A stretch of 64,000 bases of DNA, taken from positions 47,143 to 111,142 of the forward strand of contig CAKSOW010000005.1 in assembly GCA_934479825.1 (NCBI GenBank), given 5' to 3'. Positions within the stretch are counted from its first letter, which is position 1. Each line of letters starts with the position of its first letter. Below are positions 1-7,229 of the stretch, piece by piece. Origin of the DNA: an uncultured Eubacteriales bacterium (GTDB taxonomy: Bacteria; Bacillota; Clostridia; Oscillospirales; CAG-382). A model generated the notes under the pieces. It saw only the letters and a list, made by a program, of their open reading frames with translations, was not told the DNA's origin and did no database searches. Both the position numbers and the translations under genes were made by a program.

Positions 1-387
1 GACATATACGGAAAAAACACCTATGCTGAGCTTATCAAAAAAGTGACTGACTACTGCACCGCGCACGGGCATATCTGTGAATGCTTTCAATCCAACCACG
101 AAGGAGCGATTGTTGACAAGATTCAAGAGGCCTATGGCCGCATAGACGGGATTGTCATCAATCCGGCGGCGTACACGCACACAAGCGTCGCTATTCTGGA
201 TGCGCTCAAATGTGTGGCGATTCCGACCGTTGAAGTGCACATTTCGGATATCGCGACGCGAGAAGAATTCCGTCGGCATTCGTTTGTTTCGCCTGCCTGT
301 ATCCGCACAATCAAAGGGCTGGGGTTTGACGGCTATATTGAGGCTGTCAAGGAATTAGAGAAATATGCGGCGAAAAATAAGCACTGA
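1..387 (+). CDS. aroQ: Type II 3-dehydroquinate dehydratase, 3' part
   Basis: Open from the first base of the window in frame 1 and ending at TGA 385-387. The visible 128 residues start with DIYGKNTYAEL and carry the type II dehydroquinase signatures: the FQSNHEGAIVDKI block, the INPAAYTHTSVAILDAL block with the catalytic His, and EVHISDI further on. The family is about 145 residues long, so roughly the first 20, including the catalytic Tyr loop, lie outside the window. The enzyme converts 3-dehydroquinate to 3-dehydroshikimate in the cytosolic shikimate pathway. A strong terminator follows directly, so aroQ ends its operon, and everything to its right up to the tRNA-Arg gene is of foreign or decayed character. 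Confidence 0.95.
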   Translation, partial: DIYGKNTYAELIKKVTDYCTAHGHICECFQSNHEGAIVDKIQEAYGRIDGIVINPAAYTHTSVAILDALKCVAIPTVEVHISDIATREEFRRHSFVSPACIRTIKGLGFDGYIEAVKELEKYAAKNKH

Positions 388-392
388 AACAG

Positions 393-440
393 TTAAGCCT
401 TGCTTTTCATGACCTGAAAAGCAAGGCTTAAAACGTTTTT
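393..440 (+). terminator. Rho-independent terminator of aroQ
   Basis: A perfect 17-bp stem, 393-409 paired with 415-431, has a 5-nt loop and is followed by a T-rich tail reaching TTTTT at 436-440. It lies 6 bp after the aroQ stop. Confidence 0.9.
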
Positions 441-446
441 ACGCTA

Positions 447-466
447 CTTTTCATCTCTATGAAAAG
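447..466. repeat. Short hairpin of the GTTACTTTT family at the prophage junction
   Basis: CTTTTCAT and ATGAAAAG around a 4-nt loop form a small dyad, followed by AAGCAAAAAGGA. The same kind of hairpin recurs around 21534, 21658, 22343, 27039, 56908 and 57620. Here it sits exactly between the aroQ terminator and the point where homology to the phage capsid protein begins, so it may mark a rearrangement boundary. Confidence 0.55.
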
Positions 467-495
467 TAAGCAAAAAGGATGTTTACCAAAGCGCC

Positions 496-1488
496 ATGCG
501 TGACACCTTGCGCAAAGTCGGAGAAAGCGGTCTTTGCACAATGGAGTACGAAAGCGGCTACACAAGGCGGCTTGACAGCGCTGTGCGAATGAATCTTTTA
601 GAGGGAATCCGGCAGATCAATCAGGGAATCCAAGACCAGATCGGCGAAGAACTCGGCGCGGACGGTGTGGAAATCTCTGCGCACGTTTATTGTGCTCCCG
701 ACCACGAGGACATCCAAGGTCGGCAAATGACAAATGCAGAGTACGCCAAATGGGACGCGGAGCATGCTTATCCAAAGCGTCAAATAGGCAAGTTAAATTG
801 TCATCACTTTGTTTTCCGCGTTCTTTTGGGGATTCAAGAGCCGATTCACACGCCGGAAGAACTTGACCGGATGAAAGAAGAAAACGCCAAAGGCATATAC
901 TTTGAGGGGAAGCATTACACCGGTTATCAGGCAACACAAATCCAGCGTTCGCTTGAAGCCCAAATCCGAAAGTATAAGGACATCCATACATTGGCGCGTT
1001 CTGCCGGGGATGATGTTCTTAAAAGAAAAGCTCAGACGCAAATCACAGCCTTAACGCACAAATACAAAGAGTTTTCCGAAGCAGCCGGGTTGTCTTTCAA
1101 AGGGAAACGGTTGCAGGTAAGCGGATATAAACCAAGCGGCGCAGGGTTGACAAGTGCGGCAAAGAATAGTATAATTATCCCGAAAAGCGTAGGAGCAGCC
1201 GGAAAGAATTATCCTGTGCGACTTCCAGACGGAAACTATGCAAAGTTTTCCGAGGGAACATCAATAACCAAGATTGTTACTATTGCTGGGAAAGGTACAA
1301 AAGTGGAAATTCGCAATAGATTTTGGCTTGAATCGACTTACAAAAAAGCAGCCGACCAATGGAAAAAAAAGCGCGGCGAGGGTGTTATTTTAGAAAAAGG
1401 AAAACGGCGCACCGCAGAGGTACATTGGTATGAGGCAGACAATATTCGTGTTGAAATGAAAGTGAAGAGGTATTTTGATGAAAGTTAA
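496..1488 (+). pseudogene. Phage minor capsid protein 2, 5'-truncated, with toxin-like C-terminal domain
   Basis: The frame is open from 463; the first ATG is 496 with no good Shine-Dalgarno site. Residues about 1-195 match the C-terminal half of phage minor capsid protein 2 (PF06152-type): the RRLDSAVRMNLLEGIRQIN helix, EISAHVYCAPDHEDIQG, and IGKLNCHHFVFRVLLGI. The usual N-terminal half is missing and the match starts right after the short hairpin at 447-466, so I infer loss of the 5' half. Residues about 220-330 form a separate domain ending in RRTAEVHWYEADNIRVEMKV, which resembles the BECR-fold nuclease domains (polymorphic toxin type 50-like) often attached to phage minor head proteins; that assignment is by memory of motifs. 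The 3' end overlaps a small gene by 11 nt, as in toxin-immunity pairs. Confidence 0.75.
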
Positions 1489-1639
1489 ATATATAGGAGA
1501 ATATAGCAGTCCCCTTTCTTTAATTACCGGAAAAATATACACTTGCTTAGGCAAAGAGCATGATAGATTCCGCGTAATTGATGAAACTGACGAAGATTAT
1601 CTTTATCCGGCCGAATTGTTTGAAATCGTGTCTGAATAA
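1478..1639 (+). CDS. Small immunity-like protein overlapping the toxin tail
   Basis: A 53-residue reading frame starts at ATG 1478, inside the last codons of the capsid/toxin gene (11-nt overlap), after the purine-rich stretch AAAGTGAAGAGG. The product is small, charged and has no membrane segment or signal peptide; it starts MKVKYIGEYSS and ends LYPAELFEIVSE. It looks like a compact beta-rich, SH3-like small protein. I do not recognise a named family. The overlapping order, effector domain first and tiny gene second, suggests an immunity protein for the C-terminal nuclease-like domain. It could equally be an ordinary small phage structural accessory protein. Confidence 0.6.
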   Translation: MKVKYIGEYSSPLSLITGKIYTCLGKEHDRFRVIDETDEDYLYPAELFEIVSE

Positions 1640-1656
1640 ATATATATCGTTTTTTC

Positions 1657-1688
1657 TAACGTCTGCAAATTGCAGACGTTATTTTTTT
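1657..1688 (+). terminator. Rho-independent terminator after the immunity-like gene
   Basis: Stem TAACGTCTGCA / TGCAGACGTTA (1657-1667 with 1671-1681), 3-nt loop, then seven T. It closes the capsid/immunity unit and shows that this fragment still looks like a complete transcription unit at its 3' end. Confidence 0.88.
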
Positions 1689-1758
1689 ATGCCTAAAAGA
1701 CTTCACTAACTGCGACATAGGCCTGCTATAATCATCCACAGATAAGGACAGATCTTAA

Positions 1759-3102
1759 AATTGTCCGCACGACGCCGACCGTTACCGTAACGCTACCGGT
1801 ATAAGTGCCGCCCTCTTCAACCGCGCGGTTCTTGACACATCCGAAACGCCGGTCTTTGTTGTCGAAGGTGCGTTCGACGCACTCAGCTTTGAGGAAGTCG
1901 GGGCACACGCTGTGGCACTTTTAAGCACCTCTAACACGTCTCTTTTGATTGAGCGGTGCAAACGGATACCGCCGCGCGTTCCGTTTGTTCTCGCGCTGGA
2001 TAACGATTCTGCCGGACGCAAAGCCGCCGAAGAGCTTGCCGCCGCACTTCCGAAGCTCGGACTTTCGGTGTATCGCGTTCCGGACTATCCTTACAAGGAC
2101 GCGAACAAATACCTGTGTACCGACCGTGCCGGCTTTCTTAAGAGCGTTGCCGCGTGGCTCAGCCTGCCGCACACGTCCGAACCCATAAAGACCCAAGAGC
2201 AGGAAGCCTATAACGCGCACAACATGGCAGCATTTCTGCCGGCACTTTTAACCGCTATCCGTGACAAGCGGTTTGCCAAACCGCTTTCGACAGGTTTTAA
2301 AAGCCTTGACCGCACGCTGGACAGCGGCTTGTATGCCGGTCTGTACATCTTTGGGGCAATAAGCTCCCTCGGCAAAACGACCTTTTGCATGCAGATGGTC
2401 GATACACTTTGCACAGCCGGACAAGACGTGCTTGTCTTTCCGCTCGAAATGTCCAAAACCGAGCTTGCCGCGAAAAGTATCAGCCGGCTTGTTGTGTCAA
2501 ACGGCAGCGCTGTCACGTCAAGAGAATTCTTGCGCGGTGATAAAAAAGACTCCTGTCCGACCGATTGTTTGAGCAAGGCTATAAAGACATACGAAAAACT
2601 CGGACGTCATCTGTTCATTCCGCCGCGTTGTGCCGCATTTACCGCCGAGAATGTCCGGGAAGCTGTCGAAAGGCACGTTTCTCTTACCGGAAGAAAGCCG
2701 GTTGTGCTTGTCGATTATCTGCAAATTCTCGCGCCGCTTGACGCGCGGTTAACCGAAAAGCAGAATACCGACCGCGCGGTTTTGATTCTCAAACAAATCG
2801 CCGAAAAGTACGATGTTCCTGTACTTGCGATATCCAGCTTTAACCGGGATAATTATACAAAGCCCGTATGTATGCAGTCTTTCAAGGAAAGCGGCGGCGT
2901 GGAATACAGCAGTGATGTGCTAATCGGCTTACAGTTTGCCGGAATCGGCGACCAAGGCTTTGACATAGACGCGGCCAAAAAAGAGAATCCGCGAAGTATC
3001 GAAGCGGTCATATTGAAAAACCGTTTCGGCGAATGCGGCGGCAAAATTGCCTTTGAATACAACGCCGCCTGTAACTGCTTCCGGGAGAAATGCGCCGGAT
3101 GA
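1759..3102 (+). pseudogene. Phage-type primase-helicase (Toprim plus DnaB-like ATPase), 5'-truncated
   Basis: Coding similarity runs from just after an in-frame TAA at 1756; a GTG at 1912 would give 396 residues but cuts through the Toprim domain. The open frame first shows VFVVEGAFDAL (Toprim glutamate motif, translated from about 1849) and then LALDNDSAGRKAA (Toprim DxD). A linker leads to a RecA/DnaB-like ATPase: Walker A in GAISSLGKTTF, and Walker B in VVLVDYLQIL. The zinc-finger and first Toprim strands expected upstream are absent. Such fused proteins unwind and prime phage or conjugative-element DNA. With the truncated capsid gene it indicates that two separated pieces of a prophage were joined by deletion. 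Probably non-functional. Confidence 0.8.
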
Positions 3103-3119
3103 TGAAAGGAGAAAAGACC

Positions 3120-3461
3120 ATGAATCCCTCACAAGACTTTGATATACTGATTGAACAGGCTTTCGGCAAGCGGCAAAAGGCTTATACCTATGAGCCGCGC
3201 AAAGCACTGACACGAGCCACAGCCGTCTCAAACACCGAACACGCCAAAGAAAAAGCAAGACAAACGGTTTTGCCCTATGAAATTGCCGTTTTGGAGGGCA
3301 TTGTCACCGGCGAGAACTATGCAACACTGTTACTCGGTATGTGCAGAGCTTTAAGCCTTGTACTTGAAGAACCAAAGTTTTATGCGGATGTTTACGGTTC
3401 ACTTGAAAAAAGACTGCGCCGGGAAAATGCGGCACTGTCCAAAGCCTCCAAACAGGTATAA
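3120..3461 (+). CDS. Hypothetical phage-associated protein
   Basis: 113 residues from ATG 3120, with AAAGGAG at 3104-3110 as the ribosome site; an in-frame ATG at 3090 has no such site. The product is soluble and basic, largely helical, with a C-terminal stretch KRLRRENAALSKASKQV. It starts 17 bp after the primase-helicase and probably belongs to the same phage replication operon. No family recognised. It is the last gene before the mobilizable element begins. Confidence 0.55.
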   Translation: MNPSQDFDILIEQAFGKRQKAYTYEPRKALTRATAVSNTEHAKEKARQTVLPYEIAVLEGIVTGENYATLLLGMCRALSLVLEEPKFYADVYGSLEKRLRRENAALSKASKQV

Positions 3462-3503
3462 TACTTCCCCACTATAAAAAAGCAGCACAAAAGAGAGGGC
3501 GCG

Positions 3504-3539
3504 AAGGGAGAGACTACATAGGGAAGTAGCTTCTCCCTT
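3504..3539 (+). terminator. Hairpin near the left end of the mobilizable element
   Basis: AAGGGAGA (3504-3511) pairs with TCTCCCTT (3532-3539), with an inner CTAC/GTAG pair, then TTTGG. Either the terminator of the phage ORF or the end structure of the element that begins with tnpV. Confidence 0.6.
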
Positions 3540-3604
3540 TGGCTTTGTAATCAGCCGGATTGATTGAAATTGTAGGAAAATCAATTATTTTGGAGGATTA
3601 CATA

Positions 3605-3982
3605 ATGGAAAACAGAATTTATAATGAGCAGAACGGTTTATGGTATGAAAAGCAGGGGGATTATTATATCCCTTGTCTGACACTTCCCGAAAAAGAGAAT
3701 CAGTCTATCGGTGTATGGGGACAGCGGCATCTACGATACTTGAAGCAACACCGTAAGGTTTTGTATGTGAACTTGCTTACGAGTGGTAAACTAAATTCAC
3801 ATCTTGCGGAAATCGACAAACAGGCTGAGGATATGTTTTTTCAGCTCGTAAAACAGATGGCAGAGCGTGAGGGTGTTACCGAACAACTTAAGGTGGATAA
3901 CCAAATGGAGTGGGTTGGTCGGATGAATAATATCCGCAACAGAGCAAAGGAAATCGTAAATACAGAATTGATATTCGCATAA
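3605..3982 (+). CDS. tnpV: Transposon-encoded protein TnpV
   Basis: 125 residues from ATG 3605, preceded by TTGGAGGATT at 3589-3598. It matches the TnpV family of Tn4451-like clostridial mobilizable elements, seen in IGVWGQRHLRYLKQHRKVLY, LLTSGKLNSHLAEIDKQAE and the C-terminal MEWVGRMNNIRNRAKEIV. The function of TnpV is unknown; it is a regular companion of large serine recombinases and mobilization genes. Its position as the first gene after the phage remnants suggests the left end of the element lies just upstream, around 3470-3590. Confidence 0.9.
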   Translation: MENRIYNEQNGLWYEKQGDYYIPCLTLPEKENQSIGVWGQRHLRYLKQHRKVLYVNLLTSGKLNSHLAEIDKQAEDMFFQLVKQMAEREGVTEQLKVDNQMEWVGRMNNIRNRAKEIVNTELIFA

Positions 3983-3985
3983 TAT

Positions 3986-4030
3986 TAGCGGCGGTAGGGA
4001 GAATAAAATCTCTCTATCGCCGCTATTTTA
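3986..4030. terminator. Terminator between tnpV and the convergent cargo operon
   Basis: A 17-bp stem with two G-U pairs (3986-4002 with 4009-4025), a 6-nt loop, then TTTTA. It can serve tnpV and possibly the reverse-strand genes ending at 4028. Confidence 0.85.
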
Positions 4031-4207
4031 GTCATCATCTTCATCATTAGACCAACCAGAAATAATATGCAGCTCTCCAGAATCCATATCCATTGCCATA
4101 TTATCGCCCATTCTCATCAACAAATCTCCTTCGGAATCTATTGCCATATTATCAGAGATAGAATGAGCAAAATCGCTATCTTCAAAATCAAAAAAATGCT
4201 TACCCAT
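4028..4207 (-). CDS. Small acidic hypothetical protein
   Basis: 59 residues from ATG 4207, last gene of a three-gene reverse-strand unit. Very acidic, ending DEDDD, with an internal near-duplication: SDNMAIDSEGDLLMRMG and GDNMAMDMDSGELHIISG. No membrane segment or signal. Family not recognised. The four-residue DNMA motif repeated around Asp/Glu-rich stretches could be metal- or protein-binding, but this is a guess. It is 18 bp from the zinc-ribbon membrane gene and likely co-transcribed. Confidence 0.55.
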   Translation of the reverse strand: MGKHFFDFEDSDFAHSISDNMAIDSEGDLLMRMGDNMAMDMDSGELHIISGWSNDEDDD

Positions 4208-4225
4208 ATAGCACCTCACTTAAAA

Positions 4226-4906
4226 TTAGTAATCATATTTATTTATTTCTAAAACTCTGAAAGTTGCGTTTTTGAATTGATTTAATTTTTCCTGTTCTAC
4301 ATATTCAAAGGCTTTCAAATATATCTCTTGACCAGCACCTAATCTATCAGCGTAAATCATATCTGTTTCAATTCTTGCACCGTTTGCATCTACTGCTTCG
4401 ATTGTTATGTAATAAGTACATTGTTTTTCAGCTTTATTTTTTACTGTAATATCAAGTGATGTCTCGGAGAAGTAGCCATTATTAGTGATTTTGAATTCCC
4501 CGAAAGAAACCTCAACATATTTTTCTAAAATTTCATCTGTCGTTTCTTCTCTAAATACATCACCAATTGCAGGGATATTAGATTCAATATCATCTGATAT
4601 GTTACTAAAAAGCGAAGCGGCAAAAACGACATACAGAATTACAAGAATAATCGACAAAACAATTTTGGTTATAAAGCCAATCAAAGCACCTTTACCCGCC
4701 GACTTAGCTCGTTTGGGTTTCTTTCCTTCGTATATAAGAAAGAGGATTAAACCAACAATCGGAACAAAAAATCCCAAGATAGCAAACCCAAAACTTGAAC
4801 AATCTTCAGAAACATTTGCATTGGGCTTATTATCGATTCGAGCCCCGCAGTTATTACAATATGATGAAGTATCATCTACAATTCTACCACAATTTTTACA
4901 ATACAT
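4226..4906 (-). CDS. Zinc-ribbon membrane protein
   Basis: 226 residues. Residues 1-24 form a zinc ribbon, CxxC...CxxC (Cys3, Cys6, Cys17, Cys20). Two hydrophobic segments follow, about 38-60 and 75-100, separated by a basic loop GKKPKRAKSAGKG. The last 115 residues look extracytoplasmic and beta-rich. The layout is that of clostridial zinc-ribbon plus DUF membrane proteins of unknown role. It sits between the nucleotidyltransferase-like gene (16-bp gap) and the acidic protein, and is carried as cargo by the mobilizable element. Partnership with the nucleotidyltransferase is inferred from operon structure only. Confidence 0.7.
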   Translation of the reverse strand: MYCKNCGRIVDDTSSYCNNCGARIDNKPNANVSEDCSSFGFAILGFFVPIVGLILFLIYEGKKPKRAKSAGKGALIGFITKIVLSIILVILYVVFAASLFSNISDDIESNIPAIGDVFREETTDEILEKYVEVSFGEFKITNNGYFSETSLDITVKNKAEKQCTYYITIEAVDANGARIETDMIYADRLGAGQEIYLKAFEYVEQEKLNQFKNATFRVLEINKYDY

Positions 4907-4921
4907 CTTAACTATCCTTTC

Positions 4922-5575
4922 TTACCAATTATTCCTTGAATTATAAACATTATTAATTGCCTCAACGTAACAGATAAAAGATGGATGATTATGGTCGTTT
5001 CGAGATAGATACTTGTTTTTTACTCTCAAATAATCCTTCTGTAGCAATCTCCATTTTCCTTTTTGCTTTATAAATTCCGATTTCATTTTAATTTCTTTAG
5101 AATTTGGTGCAATATTCCAGTAGTACCTATCTGTGTAAGTAAATCCCGTTTTTTCGTGAATAAGTCTATGATAATTGCCTTTAGTATCTTTTGTTACAAT
5201 ACATACATCAAATGAAAACCTTGTCTTATTTCCCGTTGTAAAGTATATTTGTTTTGATGTTAAAGATGAGGTCGAATCTTCACAAGCATCAAGCCCTTCG
5301 TTGTTCAGCGCTTCAGTATATGCTTTTCGTGTACTTTCTTTTAAGTAACGACAATCCTCAAAATCATCACATCGAACAATTTCAAGATTGTAGTCCAAGT
5401 CGATAGGTAATTCTTCATTTTGGGTGATAAGTTTACGTCTTCCACTTCCAACAAGATAAAACTTTGCACCGATACCATATTTCATATTAAGAATATGACA
5501 GGTGTCTTGCAAAAGTTGTCCACCTAAACATCTCATTTTGGAAATGAATTCCTTATCTTCAAAATAATGAAACAT
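4922..5575 (-). CDS. Nucleotidyltransferase-fold protein, element cargo
   Basis: 217 residues from ATG 5575; GGAAGGAG lies 6 nt upstream on the reverse strand, which favours this start over one nine codons earlier. The N-terminal part has the landmarks of a polymerase-beta-type nucleotidyltransferase: LVGSGRRKL (G-S loop), IDLDYNLEIV (DxD metal site) and a third acidic strand, RFSFDVCIV. The C-terminal half is basic and helical. The substrate cannot be read from sequence. It is the first gene of a three-gene cargo operon with a zinc-ribbon membrane protein and an acidic protein. This kind of cargo is compatible with a defence or signalling role, but no effector family is recognisable. Confidence 0.65.
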   Translation of the reverse strand: MFHYFEDKEFISKMRCLGGQLLQDTCHILNMKYGIGAKFYLVGSGRRKLITQNEELPIDLDYNLEIVRCDDFEDCRYLKESTRKAYTEALNNEGLDACEDSTSSLTSKQIYFTTGNKTRFSFDVCIVTKDTKGNYHRLIHEKTGFTYTDRYYWNIAPNSKEIKMKSEFIKQKGKWRLLQKDYLRVKNKYLSRNDHNHPSFICYVEAINNVYNSRNNW

Positions 5576-5712
5576 ATTTTTCTCCTTCCTTTCCCAAGCC
5601 ACCCATTTAGAATTCAGAAACTAAATCATATTAGTATACATACATTATATTCTCATGTCAACTATTTTTCAACAATTTTCGAATTAATTTTACAAATTAA
5701 GCGATTTTAACA

Positions 5713-5741
5713 TTGACAATAGAACGCTTGTTCTGTATAAT
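5713..5741 (+). promoter_or_regulatory. Sigma-A promoter with LexA-like box in the spacer
   Basis: TTGACA 5713-5718, 17-bp spacer, TATAAT 5736-5741: consensus at every position. The spacer contains AGAAC-GCTT-GTTCT (5721-5734), matching the GAAC-N4-GTTC core of Gram-positive LexA sites. It reads toward the mobilization genes. Confidence 0.8.
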
Positions 5742-6179
5742 GATGATGTGACAGTTTAACCGTCACGGACAACTGAATATTGATGTAAGATTGAGAGATG
5801 CGGCAAAAGCCGCCCAATGCCAGCGGTATGCTAAGAGAAAATATCGTCACCGCCACTCTATGCTTTTTGGTACTGTCAGCGAGTGAACGGGTGCAAAACA
5901 GTCCCGTCTTTGAATTTCAAAGCCGTTACATAGAACATCATTTTGAAGCGAGAGCAATGCTCCCGCAGATTCTTGATGTCTGTGTAGCGGCTTTTTGTTT
6001 TGCCCATTATTGCCTTAGTGGGAAGTTTACAAAAATAATTTTGCCAAACTCCGAAAAAAGTCAGCAATTAAATATAGGAAGAAAAACTTTTGAAGAAATT
6101 TTCAAAAAAGGCATATTTTTGCCCTTCCCGCTGGCTACTCATTGGAGGGGTATGAAAAGCCGCTTTACTTAACAACTGA
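5742..6179. other. Leader region without a supported gene
   Basis: 438 bp between the LexA-like promoter and the next short reading frame. A 124-residue frame at 5798-6172 exists but has no ribosome site at its start, odd composition and no recognisable domain, so I do not call it. The segment may be the untranslated leader of the mobilization operon or a remnant of a replication gene. Confidence 0.5.
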
Positions 6180-6353
6180 ATGACCGTCCGAATGGGATAT
6201 GATTTTGCGATAACCGTCATAAATGACGAGAGCGAAACAACGCCGCTGAAAAAGCAGGGGCAGGCATACAAAAACGACATTCGGGTAGAACGGCAAAAGC
6301 TGAGCCAAATTGACACAAAAGTGATGTCACGAAAGATTATTGAGCCAAAATGA
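6180..6353 (+). CDS. Short ORF upstream of the mobilization genes
   Basis: 57 residues from ATG 6180, ending at TGA 6351-6353 in an ATGA overlap with an ATG of the following frame. Product is charged (many Lys, Arg, Glu) with a middle rich in KKQGQAYKNDIRVERQK. No recognised family; may be a remnant of a larger replication or mobilization protein. Confidence 0.35.
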   Translation: MTVRMGYDFAITVINDESETTPLKKQGQAYKNDIRVERQKLSQIDTKVMSRKIIEPK

Positions 6354-6385
6354 CATCGCTTTTACCACCACAAAGGAGAAAGGAA

Positions 6386-6715
6386 GTGACAGCTTTGAAA
6401 GAGATGACAAAGGGTGAACGGCTTGTGGCGGAAATCCTCGGAGAAATGCCGGATAAGAGCAAGCCTATACTGACTGAGAACCACCCTTTTCTTCGGAAAG
6501 TATTACGGTTTATGGAAAACCGACGGGAATGGCAAGGCGCGGCAACCGAACTGCTTGCTGAAATCGGTGACAGTTACACTCCGCCCAATACCGTCACAAA
6601 ATTACTGCACCGCTTTGATTACGAATATTTCTACAAACGGGATATTGTAATTCAGTTTCGCCGCACCAACCGAAAAAGGATTATCCGTTTAACCAACTAC
6701 GGCTACCGGAAGTGA
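6386..6715 (+). CDS. Hypothetical winged-helix-like protein of the mobilizable element
   Basis: 109 residues if GTG 6386 is used: GGAG at 6375-6378 gives 7-nt spacing. TTG 6395 and ATG 6404 are alternatives, and ATG 6350 overlaps the upstream frame. The sequence EWQGAATELLAEIGDSYTPP followed by a basic strand segment RRTNRKRIIRLTNYG resembles the C-terminal winged-helix region of plasmid and phage primase-type proteins. No catalytic part is present, so it is either a small stand-alone DNA-binding protein or the tail of a lost primase. It precedes mobC in the element. Confidence 0.5.
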   Translation: MTALKEMTKGERLVAEILGEMPDKSKPILTENHPFLRKVLRFMENRREWQGAATELLAEIGDSYTPPNTVTKLLHRFDYEYFYKRDIVIQFRRTNRKRIIRLTNYGYRK

Positions 6716-6937
6716 CGGTTATTGTGACAGTTTTAGTGACAGTTGCAAAGGCCTAAATTAAAGAGATAGGAGTAATTTGCAGGAGAACGGTATTTCCCTG
6801 TCCACAGGGATAACGAGCATCGGATTTTGATACCAAAATCCCAATCCGCACCCGAATGGGCGGCGGACTGTTCTCAGGGCATTCTGCCCTATAACCCTGA
6901 TAAAACCACCAAAATTTATGAAAAGGAGATGATAATT

Positions 6938-7228
6938 TTGAAAGATAAGAAAGATAAAACGGTCATAACTTTAAGACTGACCGAAGAAGAAAACGAAAAA
7001 CTGAAAAGGTGTTCTGCCTTGTGCGGACTGTCACAAACGGAATTTATCCGTCAGCTTTGCAATGGCAATACGCCGAAGCCTGAGCCACCGAAAGCGTTCT
7101 GGGATATGATGAACGCCCTTTATGAACTGCACGCCGCCTTTGAAAAATGTATCCCGTATTATCCGCAGGCGGCTGATGAGTGCAGGGAAATCGAGCGTCT
7201 TATCCTTGATTTGCAGGAGGCGGTGTGA
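6938..7228 (+). CDS. mobC: MobC-type relaxosome accessory protein
   Basis: 96 residues from TTG 6938; GGAG at 6925-6928 is 9 nt upstream, whereas the ATG at 6929 touches the ribosome site and is unlikely to be used. The N-terminal half, TVITLRLTEEENEKLKRCSA followed by LSQTEFIRQL, is a ribbon-helix-helix DNA-binding fold typical of MobC proteins that bind oriT and recruit the relaxase. It ends 1 bp before the relaxase start, so the two are translationally coupled. Confidence 0.8.
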   Translation: MKDKKDKTVITLRLTEEENEKLKRCSALCGLSQTEFIRQLCNGNTPKPEPPKAFWDMMNALYELHAAFEKCIPYYPQAADECREIERLILDLQEAV

Positions 7229-7229
7229 T

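Noticed and set aside
5798..6172. 124-codon frame in the leader before the mobilization genes
   Set aside because: No ribosome site, odd composition, and no recognisable domain; more likely leader sequence.
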